Assembly (NCBI RefSeq): GCF_963675165.1
Contig: NC_087391.1
Span: 949,001-1,013,000, forward strand
DNA: 64,000 bases
From: Halichondria panicea
Lineage: Eukaryota; Porifera; Demospongiae; Suberitida; Halichondriidae
Direction: 5' to 3'
In this document: positions 24,016 through 34,814 of the stretch, piece by piece
Layout of the letters: the number at the start of each line of letters is the position of its first letter
Numbering within the stretch: the stretch's first letter is position 1
The notes under the pieces: generated by a model
The model's database searches: none
What the model saw: only the letters and a program-made list of their open reading frames with translations
Told to the model about the DNA's origin: nothing
Position numbers and translations under genes: made by a program

Positions 24016-26640
24016 TAGCCTCGTTCCCAGGCCTTACTTTTGTCACTGTTCATCCATAAACAAGACATAGTGAGGCAGCAAGGAAAGAAATGGGCGTACA
24101 GTTAAGAAAAAGTAAGGCCTGGTTTGGGAAATCGCGTGATCCACAAGGATTTTTATGAACGTGGGCGATATGTAGCCCACAATCGTGACGTAAGGTATTC
24201 TCCCACGCATTCAGAGTAAGACTGTACTGTACTGCACTGCACTGAGACAACCACCAAGCTGTGCTGCAAGTCAGATCAGAGAACCAGCGTGGCCAGCTCT
24301 GGTGGCAGTAGCTACCTGCTATATGATAATGATGACTAGGCTATTCTACTATAGCATGTAGAAAGACACAATAGTGATAGAATCTAAACACACAATCTAG
24401 ACTCGTAGATCATCTAGCTAAGCCTAAAGTATATAGCTAGCTAGCTATAGTGCTTGCAAACTTCCAGTTCCAAGTCCATGTCCAGCTTGCTGCAGGCAAA
24501 GTTTTATTAGTCGTAGACCTCTGCGTGGGCAGTCCAACATCTCTAGCTCAGTATGCCCACGCTCATTTTCACCCTTCTACCACCCTTCTACCCTCACGCG
24601 ACTTCCCGATACAGGCTCTCCTTTTTCCTAACTTTACGTCTATTTCTTTCTTTATTCCTCCAATTAATACCGTATTTTATCTCATTGAACGAATAATACA
24701 GTATTTTATCTTATTGAACGATTGTGATAAAGAACAGAAAAAGGAGAGCCTGTGTAGAGGCTAGGCTAGGGCCCTGATATAGAAGTGCTTATATTAGAGT
24801 TGTTTTTGAGAGTTCGTTGCACTGCACTGCGTATTGATCCAGGGTCTTCGAGATGTTCCATTAGTCCCAGCTGGTCGTCACCGAAAGATGTGCAGTTGTA
24901 GATAGATAGGATGCACAAAAACAATTGAGAATTGACATACATGGATGGAAGATGGAGTATATGACATGACATGGCACAAGTCTTAGCACAAGAATTATAG
25001 AAAGAGAATTGTTCGTAATTTATAGAGAAAGAGAAGTAATATTATGTTCGGAAGAGAATTGTTCGGAGTTGAGAGAGAGAGAGAAATAAGAAATAATTAT
25101 GTTATAATTATGGGAAGACAATTGTTCGGTTATGAGAGAAAAGGAAGTAATATTATGTTCGGAAGAGAATTGTTCGGAGTTGAGAGAGAGAGAGAGAAAT
25201 TATGTTATTATAAGAAGAAAATTGTTCGGTTTATGAGAGAGAGAGAGAATTAATTATGATATGCACATACTTGTAGAGGCTACAAAGCTTGGTTACAAAA
25301 GGTTTTGTAGAGAGAGATATGAATATCAGCAAATGATAGACTGCAGATGAATCCATGCACGACAGTATTTGATGCACAAAATGTTGTAGAATGTGCACAA
25401 GCATTAATAATTCAAACTAAAAAGGGTAGCACATGGTCTGCCAATTTTTTTTAACGCCATACAGAATCAGCGAGAGAAAGCCAAATCACTTATTTTATAC
25501 TTATAGGCAAGAAGAAGCCGTTACATCACATAACAGCAGTAACTAGAATTCACCAGAGCCACCAAAAGAATTAAGCCAATCCATAATCCAAGCACCATCC
25601 CCACTAGCACTTATATTTATACACAGGAAGAACCTTTACACCGCATAACAACGTAACTACAAAATAATTTTGATAGGCAAGAATTCCCAAGATACAGAAC
25701 AATCTATATGCCGGCCAAACAACATCGAAAATCCAGTTTGTATATTTAAACTTAAAAGAAAAGGTCCCTCCTATACAAGTATGAATTATTCAAACACCCA
25801 TATAAGGCCCGCCTGCCCTCAAGCAGATCCAGGAAAAATGAAAGGGGGGGGCTAGTAGAAAGGGGCAAAGCCACCCAGAGGGTAAGTACAGGAGGGGGAG
25901 CATTCCCCTCCCACCTGGCCGGAGGCGAAATTTTTTGCTTTTTACAATTTGCTCACAATTTGATCTTTGAACTTAAGTGGATACTGAATACGAAAAAGTT
26001 AATACAAAAAACTCATTCTTATCAACAAAAGGATTGTATACTGTAGATAATACTGTATAGATGTTACATGCACATTCATGCACTCTTGGTACACTAAAAT
26101 TAATGAAGGAATCACAGTGCCTACTCAGACTGCACTGAGAGTGAGAGGAGGTAAGGCTGCTTCCTTGCAACTAGCTGAAAAAGTCTGAGATCTGCTCCAT
26201 GTTGCAGCAGCATGCACAATAGCCTCCTTCACAAGGCCTAGAAAGAGAGGCCCTGGGATCGAGGCTACAAAACATTGCACAAGGAGCTGACTCAGCAATA
26301 GCACTGGCTGTTGTCTAGCATCTTTTAAGTCAGTGAGTCTACATGCAGATGCATGAGTAACAAGGTTGGTGGCAAAATTGTTGGAACCTCAGACTAACAA
26401 TACATAGGTAGTTTTTTCAAAAGGGGGGGCTTCAGCCCCTCAAAACCACCCCCTGGATACGCCCCTGAGCAACTCACTGCAATTATTCCCCCCTCCCCCT
26501 GTCCTCAAGTTCATGCGCATCGAAAGTTTTCCTGCAAGTATGAAGGGGAAAGAGATGAAATTTACACAAGAAAAAATTATAAGATGCACAAAATATGCAT
26601 GGCCTTTTAGAAATTTGTTGTAGTACTCTTCACATGAAAT
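24016..26640. other. Gene-poor stretch of small inverted repeats
   Basis: Contains a small TAGCCTCG-type MITE (24016-24132), a hairpin element at 24612-24757 (CAGGCTCTCCTTTTTC and its complement) related to sequence near 12905, and a tandem repeat at 25035-25250. Near 26450-26467 is a CCTGGATACGCCCCTG terminus of hAT-like type. I see no convincing exon here. Confidence 0.6.
25035..25250. repeat. About 110-bp tandem duplication, GA-rich
   Basis: Two copies of a unit carrying ATGTTCGGAAGAGAATTGTT then GGAGTTGAGAGAGAGAG. The intervening units have TTCGGTTATGAGAGA. The reading frames through it have no protein-like character. Confidence 0.75.
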
Positions 26641-26643
26641 TGC

Positions 26644-27734
26644 TTACCTTTTTTTATTGCCGTAACATAAATTCATAGTTTCCTGTGATCGCTTTCTTTT
26701 ACGGGATGGCCTAGCAGACGGTCCAGCCGAAGGTCCAGTATTGGACTCATGATCAGAGCCACTCAGGGTGTTGACGACAGTGGGCCAAGAGCCACTCAGG
26801 GTGGTGACGACAATGGGCCAAGAGCCACTCGGGGTGGTTACGACAATGGGTTCAGAGCCACTCGGGGTGGTGATGATAGTGATCTCAGGGCCACTCAGGG
26901 GGGTGACGACAGTGATCTCAGGGCCACCCAGGGTGGTGACGACAATGGGCGTCGTCTCTCCTTCCTCCGCGGTAGGAGTTTCGGTCTCCATAGCACTAGC
27001 CATGGTAGTGGTTTCCTGTTCCTGTTCCTCTGTAGTCAGTACCCTCTGTTTATCCACCTCAGAAGATACTTGTAACAAAGCCTCCTCAATGGTGGGTGGT
27101 AGAGGTTGAGGGAGTAGTCCCGCCAGTAGAGTTACTACTTTTTGTTAGTGCTCTCTGCAAGAAAAGGACAGGGTGAAAACATAATTGTAATCAACTTACA
27201 TTTTGTGCCATTAATGATTGTATCATTCTGTTGTCAAATCCTGGTCCTCTCTCTCCCCTCTCTCCACGTTATCCATCCACACCATTCACCCCATCAGTTC
27301 CATTCGCACCATCCACCCCATTTCTGCCTGGCAATCCATTCATCCAAAAACCATAATTTATTGATTGTGCTGGCATAGCTATAGAGCATAGCTAGAGCAT
27401 GCATGCATCCTTTGCATATAGAGATCTAGCTAGAACAGAACAACTATAGTTCTATCATGCAAAACTCACTGGATTGTTGGTGGACCCGTAGTGTAGCTGG
27501 GTCTTCGGCAGTCTTGGTGGTGGTGCACTGCTGCATGCCGGCGACGTAACCAGAGGTGGTGCAGAGGCCATTGAGCTCGTTAGTTGATAGTGTTGATAGT
27601 TGATGATAGTTGATGATAGTCTGATGATAGTCTGCCCTGCATGATGATACTCCCTTGTCAAATCTCTTCAAATCACTCCGAACCTCCAAGCCGTTAGACT
27701 GAAGATCAAGTGCTGCAGCGCCGCATAGACCCAT
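26644..27734 (-). pseudogene. Collagen-like gene with Thr-rich exon, apparently disrupted
   Basis: Three likely exons: about 27472-27734 (start MGLCGAAALDLQSNGLEV, several Cys), 27200-27369 and 26651-27150. Exon 2 encodes about 11 Gly-X-Y triplets (GLPGRNGVDGANGTDGVNG and GERGERGPG), a collagen triple-helix segment, then FDNRMIQSLMAQN and a consensus GTAAGT donor. One triplet contains TAA instead of a residue codon. Exon 3 has a tandem (I/P)VVTT.SGS repeat and ends in RKRKRSQETMNLCYGNKKR before a strong GTAAGC donor, but its long frame does not join exon 2 in phase by any obvious acceptor. An internal stop plus phase clash suggest decay or sequence error. Short-chain sponge collagens are the nearest idea, not a match. 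Confidence 0.5.
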
Positions 27735-27739
27735 GCATG

Positions 27740-28940
27740 CAATGACCGGATGTTAATTTTACCTTTTGACTTCTGATTATCCTCACTTGTGCTCCATACA
27801 TATAGTATGCCTTTGTACTGTGTGAGCATGCCATGCTAAGTTATTTTGTGTTTTTGTTTGTGTTCTCATTCAAATTCAAATTCAAATTAAAGTCTATTCT
27901 TTGCTGTATCAAGATATACAATATACATACATAGATACTGTAATTTATAGTATCTATGATAAATATATACTAACTTATGAGTTTGTTTGATTCCCTGCAG
28001 ATGTGCAAGTAGACTGCATGACTACTTGGACAGTGCAGCTCAGTTTTGAGGTCTCTTCTGTTCAGTGAATATCTCAATGTGGCCATGCCAGACAACATGC
28101 AAGCATTTACTGCACTGAGGATGATAGCTAGCTACCAGAGTTCCAGTCATGGAAGTCTAGCAATATGGTATGTATGATAAATGTCAGTGGACCCTGTACT
28201 TCTTTAGATCTGTACAGTCATGCAGACAGTCATGATAATTATGGTGTATGCATGGTGCTTTGATACAAGTATGTATGGTGCTATAAAGTGTCTCTGTCAA
28301 CACAAGCACCTCTACAGCTCCAAATTACAAATTTATAGAGCTGAAGCACTCATTCATGGTTTTTATGTCTTCTTCTGCCTCAGGCTTTATGGTATATAGC
28401 TGATTCTATGCATATGGATAATTGGTGGCAGTGCAATATTAGTTAGAGGTGTGCATAATAGTAATTATAGCCATCTTTAAATTCCCTAATTAATGATTGT
28501 CTCCCTGCATGCATTCTTTACGTACAGGGAACTCTAACTGCTGTCCATCATGTGGTCATGGTCATGCATGCATATGCATGGTGAGCGTGCTGCATGGTCA
28601 CATGATGGATTGGTTCGGGAAGCGCCCCTCTGTCTGTGGATGTGTGCATGTGTCTACTGGAATGGATTAATTATGGCTAGCTAGATAATTCATTGATCGC
28701 AATATTAACTTAATTTTTTGTTCATGTAATTACGTTATCAAACGTTATCAAAAGAGTATACAATTAAACATGGTAACTAATAATTGACATAAATAACGAA
28801 ACAACAATTAACACTACACACAAAAGGTTGTCTAATGTTCACTGCACGTGTACAAACCAATTAAAACGGAGCCCATAAAATCAAATAAGTCTGCATGAGA
28901 TATACAAAGTCAGAAAAGAAAGAAACGAAACAAATACTAA
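27740..28940. other. Intergenic stretch without recognised features
   Basis: AT-rich sequence with many CTAGCTAG and TGCATG motifs. It includes a fragment of the ATAGTATCTATG hairpin family at about 27934-27960. I found no supported exon or RNA. Confidence 0.5.
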
Positions 28941-28944
28941 ATTG

Positions 28945-30222
28945 TCACTGAATTCTATGAGTCACAAAAAACTTTCTGCACACTGGACAATGGTCGACCT
29001 TCTGTGCACAGTCCCAGCATGTCTGGTGACCACACAGGAAGGCTGTATTCTTAGGCTTTGTCAGACAAATAGATTCAAAGCAGGACTGGTCAGCAGATGG
29101 ACACTGGTGGCCGAGACGGGGGCTGTGTGTGTGGGGGTGGGGTATTATTTGACATAAAATTACTAAGTACACAGTACACTGCACAATATACAAGACAGCT
29201 AGTAACATAATGCAACTTGAGGAGTTCAAAAAAACTGTATCTGGGAAGTTATTGTAGAAGCTTTTATATAGTAGCTATGTTAATACTCACTTTGCAAATG
29301 GGGCATTTCTTGGCTCTCTGTGCACATTCTGCACACATGACAACGTGACCACATGGCTTAAACTTGACGTCCACTGGAGCCTCACACAGGAAGCACGGCT
29401 CAATGGCCACACCCACACTACCTGAAGAGGGGGTGGTATGGATATACAATTCAGAGTTGGTTCTGTACAATATGCACAACCATACAAAGTACAGTCATGT
29501 AAAGGCCATTTAAAATATGAGATTTATCACAGAACTTGTTACTTGTATCTAAACACATAACTGGAAAGGTGACCTAACAAAGAAAGTTTTAAGACAAAGG
29601 TACAGCACAGAGACAGGTCTTACCACCGCCAGTGGCTCCCAACTGGTAGAGAGGCTGTGGGAGGGTGGTGGGTGGCATGTGTGCCCTGTGGCAGTATATA
29701 GGGGGGCAGGTGATCTCAGACTGGCTCACCACCTCTCTGTGTGCCCTGTGGCAGTATAGGGGGGCAGGTGATCTCAGACTACCATGGAACTTCACACCAA
29801 CTGCAAGGAGGTACATGTACTACGGTAGTAAGTACATAATACTCAAATTATTTGACTACAATGTATATAAGCTAGCCTAGTGGTTTGGGCTATAGGTAAT
29901 GGCATCCATGCATTCCTGATAATGGTAGTACTTAGAGCTACAGTTCACCTGTAAGCACAGAGATGCATGCAGCCAGTGGTCTGTCACCATCTTTATCTTA
30001 TGTAATGAAACACACACTATTTAGAAATGCAGACCAGCACAGTATAACACCATACACACTGTGTACACACACACATGTAGTGTATACAGCAGAGGCTAGA
30101 ATGATGCACATACCCCCACTTTCCACATTGGGGGCGAACTCCATGATAACCTTGAGCACGTCCACATTACCAGCTGCACAGGCACAGTGGATGGCCGCCT
30201 TACCAGCTGCCTTGGTGTTCAC
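28945..30222 (-). pseudogene. C-terminal exons of a mind bomb-type E3 ubiquitin ligase (5' part absent)
   Basis: Four likely exons: 30114-30222 (ankyrin repeat, AAIHCACAAGNVDVLKVIM), 29634-29800, 29291-29421 (RING, EPCFLCEAPVDVKFKPCGHV...CAECAQRAKKCPIC) and about 28945-29103 (final RING, CLTKPKNTAFLCGHQTCWDC...CPVCRK, ending RIQ). Ankyrin repeats followed by several RINGs, the last at the extreme C-terminus, is the mind bomb plan; these proteins ubiquitinate Notch ligands to trigger endocytosis. The MIB/HERC2, ZZ and other ankyrin exons are not found upstream, where repeat R1 and a TDRD9 fragment begin within 75 bp. Exon 29634-29800 contains a duplicated QSEITCPP..YCHRAH segment. It is probably a truncated copy; distant upstream exons cannot be fully excluded. 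Confidence 0.7.
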
Positions 30223-30295
30223 CTGGGCAACACAATATGGTATTAGTTTGTGAATAACAACACAAAATATGACCTCTGAGACAGCTCTAAAAACA

Positions 30296-30590
30296 GACCT
30301 GATTTTTCAACGGACATAATTTTAATACCGTTGATCCAATGTCAAAAATGTTATGATTTTCTAAAAGCTTAGAAAGAGACCTTTCAAATAGTGGGTTTCA
30401 ATCCGAAATTTTGTTGGGGGCCTAATTTGTCATTTTTCGGCCTGGTATGGCCAAATTGAAATAATTTTATTGCTGCAATATGAACTTTGATCACACCATT
30501 TGAAAGGTCTCTTTCTAAGCTTTCGGAAAATCAAAAAATGATTGCAATTGGATCCACAGAATTCAAGTTATGGCAGTTGAAAGAGTCTCC
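30296..30590. mobile_element. Repeat family R1, foldback copy
   Basis: Arms of about 45 bp: GATTTTCTAAAAGCTTAGAA... and its complement ...TTCTAAGCTTTCGGAAAATC. Partial relatives are at 2490-2745 and 40803-40990. The element separates the mind bomb fragment from TDRD9 copy 1. Confidence 0.75.
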
Positions 30591-31567
30591 CAAACAACGA
30601 GTGTTGCAAGCATGCGCTTGCTAATGCCTCTCGCCATGTTTTTGCTTTCGCTCAAAAGTATTAGAGTGTTATAGAAGAGGTAAATAATTTGCAATGTGCT
30701 TTGATTGTTTCACAAGAAAGGGGTGTTCACAGTTACTAGTGTATACTGATCGTCTTAAAATAATGGCCTGTAGCCAAACAGTCAGGTCCAGACGAAAGCA
30801 AGGAACCTCATTATAGAGTGAGTCCCTGGTAATTATGCATGTGTGTGTGTGTGTGTTGCAGCTGTACATGTATGTAATGGTCCTTTTCAATACTAGAGCT
30901 ATACCTCCTTGTGAGATAAACAAAGTGTTCAGATCTCTGCTTGTTTAGCTACTCTTTGCATGACATTGTGTACGGCTCTGTTGCGTATAATTATCCTCAG
31001 GCTAATTCTGAAGCCTCGTGACTCCATCACACCGTACCAAGGAGTGAGTGCAGGCTGGAACAAGGTGAGGAGGAGGGATATACTCAGAGTGGATACAGGG
31101 GAGACAGACGACTCCTCCCATCCTCTCTTCCCCCTACACCTCGGCATCAACATCTCTGAGGAAAGGATTGACCAGCAGAGGAGCACTAGAGTACTGATAT
31201 TGAGGGAGGCCATCAAGGAACTACACAAGAAGACGTCAGAGTCAGTTTATTAAGGCAACAAGACATTTGGATATTTCTCATTATAACACCAATCCATGCA
31301 TATATATACGTTTTGTGTACATAGTTTTGCGGCAAACCGAAACTATTTTTAGTGTGGCCCTAATCAAATAAATACGGTACCTAGTCTACTCTTCAACAGC
31401 AGCTACCATATTATAGTGTGTAGGATTTATAGTGACAGCATTAAAGAGACTTTACACAGTAATTACATGCTAGCTAGATTAATTGTCGTATGATATTTTG
31501 TTGTTTTATTGGCTAGTTCTCGTACACCTGCGAGGCTGTCATGTGACCTATGCAATGTGCTGTGTGG

Positions 31568-32950
31568 GTGTCCAGTGGCGTAGGCAGAGGGGGGCTGACG
31601 GGGCTAGAGCCCCCCCCTTTTGTGTTTCATCAACTCCAACTCAGCTTGAATCACCTTGACCTGTCAATCTATTCTGCACTGCATTGCATGTGTAGTTAAT
31701 AGAATGATGTCATTCAATGGAAATGTGGGCAAGGCCTCCTACTGCGCATGCTTACTGCTGATAAAATTCCAAGCTATTCAGCGCCTGCTCTGGCCCTGCT
31801 CATAGCCTCGATCCCAGGCCGAGTTTTCGCTTTTATAACGGTTAGGCGAACAACTGGGCCTGGTACTAGTTGTCTGCGCATGCGTCAAATTTTCATTGTA
31901 TGTTTGTGGTCGGCAAAAATATTTAATAAATCAATAATGGAAATTTGTACACAGAAAATGCACAGAGTGAGTACACAAAAGATGCACATAGGGAGCTGCT
32001 TCACAAAGGCCTGGGGAGTTGCCAGTTGTGCTGCAGCACAATTACAGTGACCCAGGGCAACTTCAGGATGATTGAATGCCTTCAAATTACGTTTCAAAAA
32101 GATTTAGCAGGCTGCTGGACTTCTCTGATTCTAGGCCCCAACTCGTAACTCATTGCTTGAGAAAACATAGATTCTCTTGATGTCTCTGAGCTACCCAGCA
32201 ACGCTCGAATGAGCAGGTCATACTCCAGTCCTGTGTCTGTGAGTATAGGACAATATTAAAAGAAACCAAAGACGGTTAAACCCTTACCTCAAACTGTCCA
32301 GTCTCGTCCGTTAGTATAGCCAAGAGGAGCACTGTTGGGATAGCTGGATATTAGCCATTGCTCCTGTACAGAGAAGTAGACATTTTAAATACGTGTAGAT
32401 CTATACATATTAAATTTCTCGGTTATAGTGTCATTGTCGACGAGCTGATGATGGCAGCACCAAGTTCTCTAGCTCACACTCTTCACTTAATCCACCATAT
32501 TAATGATGAAACTATAGTCTACCTACATTCTTGCCAAACATGAACAAGACTTGATAGCATAGCCGGCCATAGGGCCCACACAAAAATATCTGACCTTAAC
32601 AAGCTTGACAAAGCTTTATACCTCTTCCCTTGTTGTTCAGTCTTCAGAATAAGCTTCAGAGAAGAGAGAAGCTTCAGCTAAGAGCCATTCCAATCGATTC
32701 CAATAATGATAAAACGGGAACTGACTTCTAGTACACGATAGTACACAAATATAAATGTCACGAAAGTGAACGAGAATATCCATTCGTCAGAATCTGACGA
32801 ACGATTGACGCATGCGCAGACAACTAGTACCAGGCCCAGTTGTTCGCCTAACCGTTATAAAAGCGAAAACTCGGCCTGGGATCGAGGCTAGCCCTGCTCA
32901 ATGGATTTGAGCCCTGCCCTTCTCAAAATCCTGGCTACACCACTGGTGTC
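31568..32950. mobile_element. hAT-like non-autonomous element inserted in the TDRD9 copy 1 last exon
   Basis: Begins CAGTGGCGTAGGCAG at 31573 and ends CTGGCTACACCACTG at 32945. Copy 2 (42778-42958) shows the uninterrupted exon. The flanking repeat is GTGTC (5 bp) if the CAGTG termini are taken, or GGTGTCC (7 bp) if the ends are trimmed by one base. It hosts the nested element 31803-32890, so the original insert was about 275 bp. Confidence 0.8.
31793..32900. mobile_element. Foldback element with perfect 86-bp arms and 10-bp target duplication
   Basis: Arms 31803-31888 and 32805-32890 are exact reverse complements starting TAGCCTCGATCCCAGGCC. The 10-mer GCCCTGCTCA flanks both ends (31793-31802 and 32891-32900). 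Short open frames inside show no domain. It shares the TAG...CTA ends and duplication size with the element at 3538-4090, pointing to one superfamily, possibly Mutator-like. Confidence 0.85.
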
Positions 32951-34814
32951 CCCTGGAGCTCAAGCATCACTTCTCCACAGTGAAGTACAGAGTGTGTGAG
33001 GAGAGGTTGTTCAGTGATGACCTGCAGCTGGACTTGAGCAGGGAGGAGCTCAGCAAACTAGAACTGAAAACATGAACTTTATTATTTAACCCGTCCAAAC
33101 TGTTGTTTCATTTATTCTCTTTCTCTCGTTCATATATATATTATCATACTCTCAAATGAGATTGTTTTCCACAACTATTTATACTTCAATTCATGATTCT
33201 TTATTATCCCTTATAATTATGCGAAATGTTGAAAGTGCACAGTTAAAATAGTATCTACAACACAAAGAAAGTCTTCCACCTGACTGTGATATATGCACGA
33301 TGTGTACTATTATATACAGTGATTTGTTTATGCGCGAGGTCGTGAGGGAACTACGAATGAGGCTGGCAATTTGCGGTATTCGTCCCCCAAAACGCACTAC
33401 TATCAGGTGACCTTTAGACCCTGTACAACGAGGCCGCTAGCTCACACAAAGTATTATTGTTATGTAATTTCCTCCCACCACAGAAAGTTTAAATCGGGGA
33501 AAAGATCGCCATCACAGACTGATTGGTAGTTTTAATTGTCTACAGCAAGCATCGATTATCCACATAATTATTTTATTCATGCAGTTGGTGATCTGCGGGT
33601 TGTTCTACCCTCAATACTTCAGCTGGCTGCCTCTGGAGGAGGAGAGTTGTGAGAAGGCTATGTCCGGCCATGACCCAAAGACAACCGTCATGGTGTGTGT
33701 GTGTGGGGGGGGGGCTGATCATGGTGTGTGTGTATAGGTGTGTGTGTGTATGCATGTGTGTGTGTGTGTGTGGGTGAGTGTGGGGGCTTGTATTGTGAAT
33801 AGATGCTTCTACACTAATGCAATGCTCTCTTTAATTCCCGGCACTTGTAGTTGTCAGCACTACCTCGTGATCCTGTAACCCACAGTGACCAGATCTTCAA
33901 CATCTGCGGCAAAGGAAAAGCACTTCACTTCGAGACCTTCAAGTGAGAGCACAGAGACACACAATATCATATAATTATAGAGTTACTTACGTACATTGTA
34001 GCAATAGCTCTACAGTTAGTGCTCCAGTTCTATGCATGTTACGGAATATACTGTGTGCTTGTGTGCATGTACTGTCAATGCCACAGCCTCCAGCCCTTGC
34101 TCATAATTATTGTAACTAGTGCAGTATACTTGTATTTATATATTCTCCATTACTTGGCCCCTCCTCCTCTCATGTTAGAGTGTTTGTTGAGTTTGAGAGA
34201 CCTCACTCGCACTCCCGATCACAATCAACCGACGCCCCCGTCCTGGATGCTGTCCTCATCGCACTCAAACGCCGACAAGAGAGGAACAAGCTTGCCCTCT
34301 ATATTGATGAGTCCCCTCTCCCCTCTTCACAGAGGAACGAGGACGTCCCTGTAATTAGAGCCGGGGCACTGAAGGAGATGAAGCTCCCTGATAGTGGCAC
34401 TAAGCAGATTGTCATCACTGAGGTATGTAATTACACACTATCACAAAAGTAGTCAATGGAGGAGAACCAAAAGTGTTCCCCCTCATCACAAGGACAGAGA
34501 GGACTGAACATTTTAGCCGCGGCCTTTATTCGAAAACAAGCCGCATGTAGTACTGGTCCGGATGTGATACGCTATTATTGCACTGCTTTACTATTATTGT
34601 ACAATTCCAGTGCAGTAATAGTACATCATATGACTATGATCTAAATGAAAATAGTTGCGCTGTGGCTTCTTTGATCTTTTTCAAACATGCAACAAACTAT
34701 TATAGCTAGTGCTACAATACGAGAATGCTAGGTAGAGTTCACTTGTAGTGTTCATGTTCTCACTCAGCTAAACTTATTGTTAAAGTTATCAGCAAAAATT
34801 CATTCACAATCACT

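Larger units (their letters stand above)
30786..33075 (+). pseudogene. TDRD9: TDRD9-like copy 1: C-terminal exons only, last exon split by a transposon
   Basis: The fragment starts inside the exon encoding VQTKARNLI, continues with exon 31001-31240 (LILKPRDSITPYQGVSAGWN) and ends with the C2H2-like exon in two pieces, 31517-31572 and 32946-33075. The intervening 1.37 kb is a transposon that separates the two zinc-binding cysteines (CDLC) from the histidines (HHFSTVKH). The donor after 31240 reads GTCAGT where copies 2 and 3 have GTGAGT. No upstream TDRD9 exon is present. Alignment to the other copies is clear in exons and introns. Confidence 0.85.

Noticed and set aside
25044-25253. Small protein with LFGVERERE repeats
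   Set aside because: Tandem GA-rich DNA repeat; length and composition follow the repeat unit.
26749-27109. Plus-strand frames with RATQGGDD or PLGVVTTMG repeats
   Set aside because: Shadows of the tandem Thr-rich exon on the minus strand.
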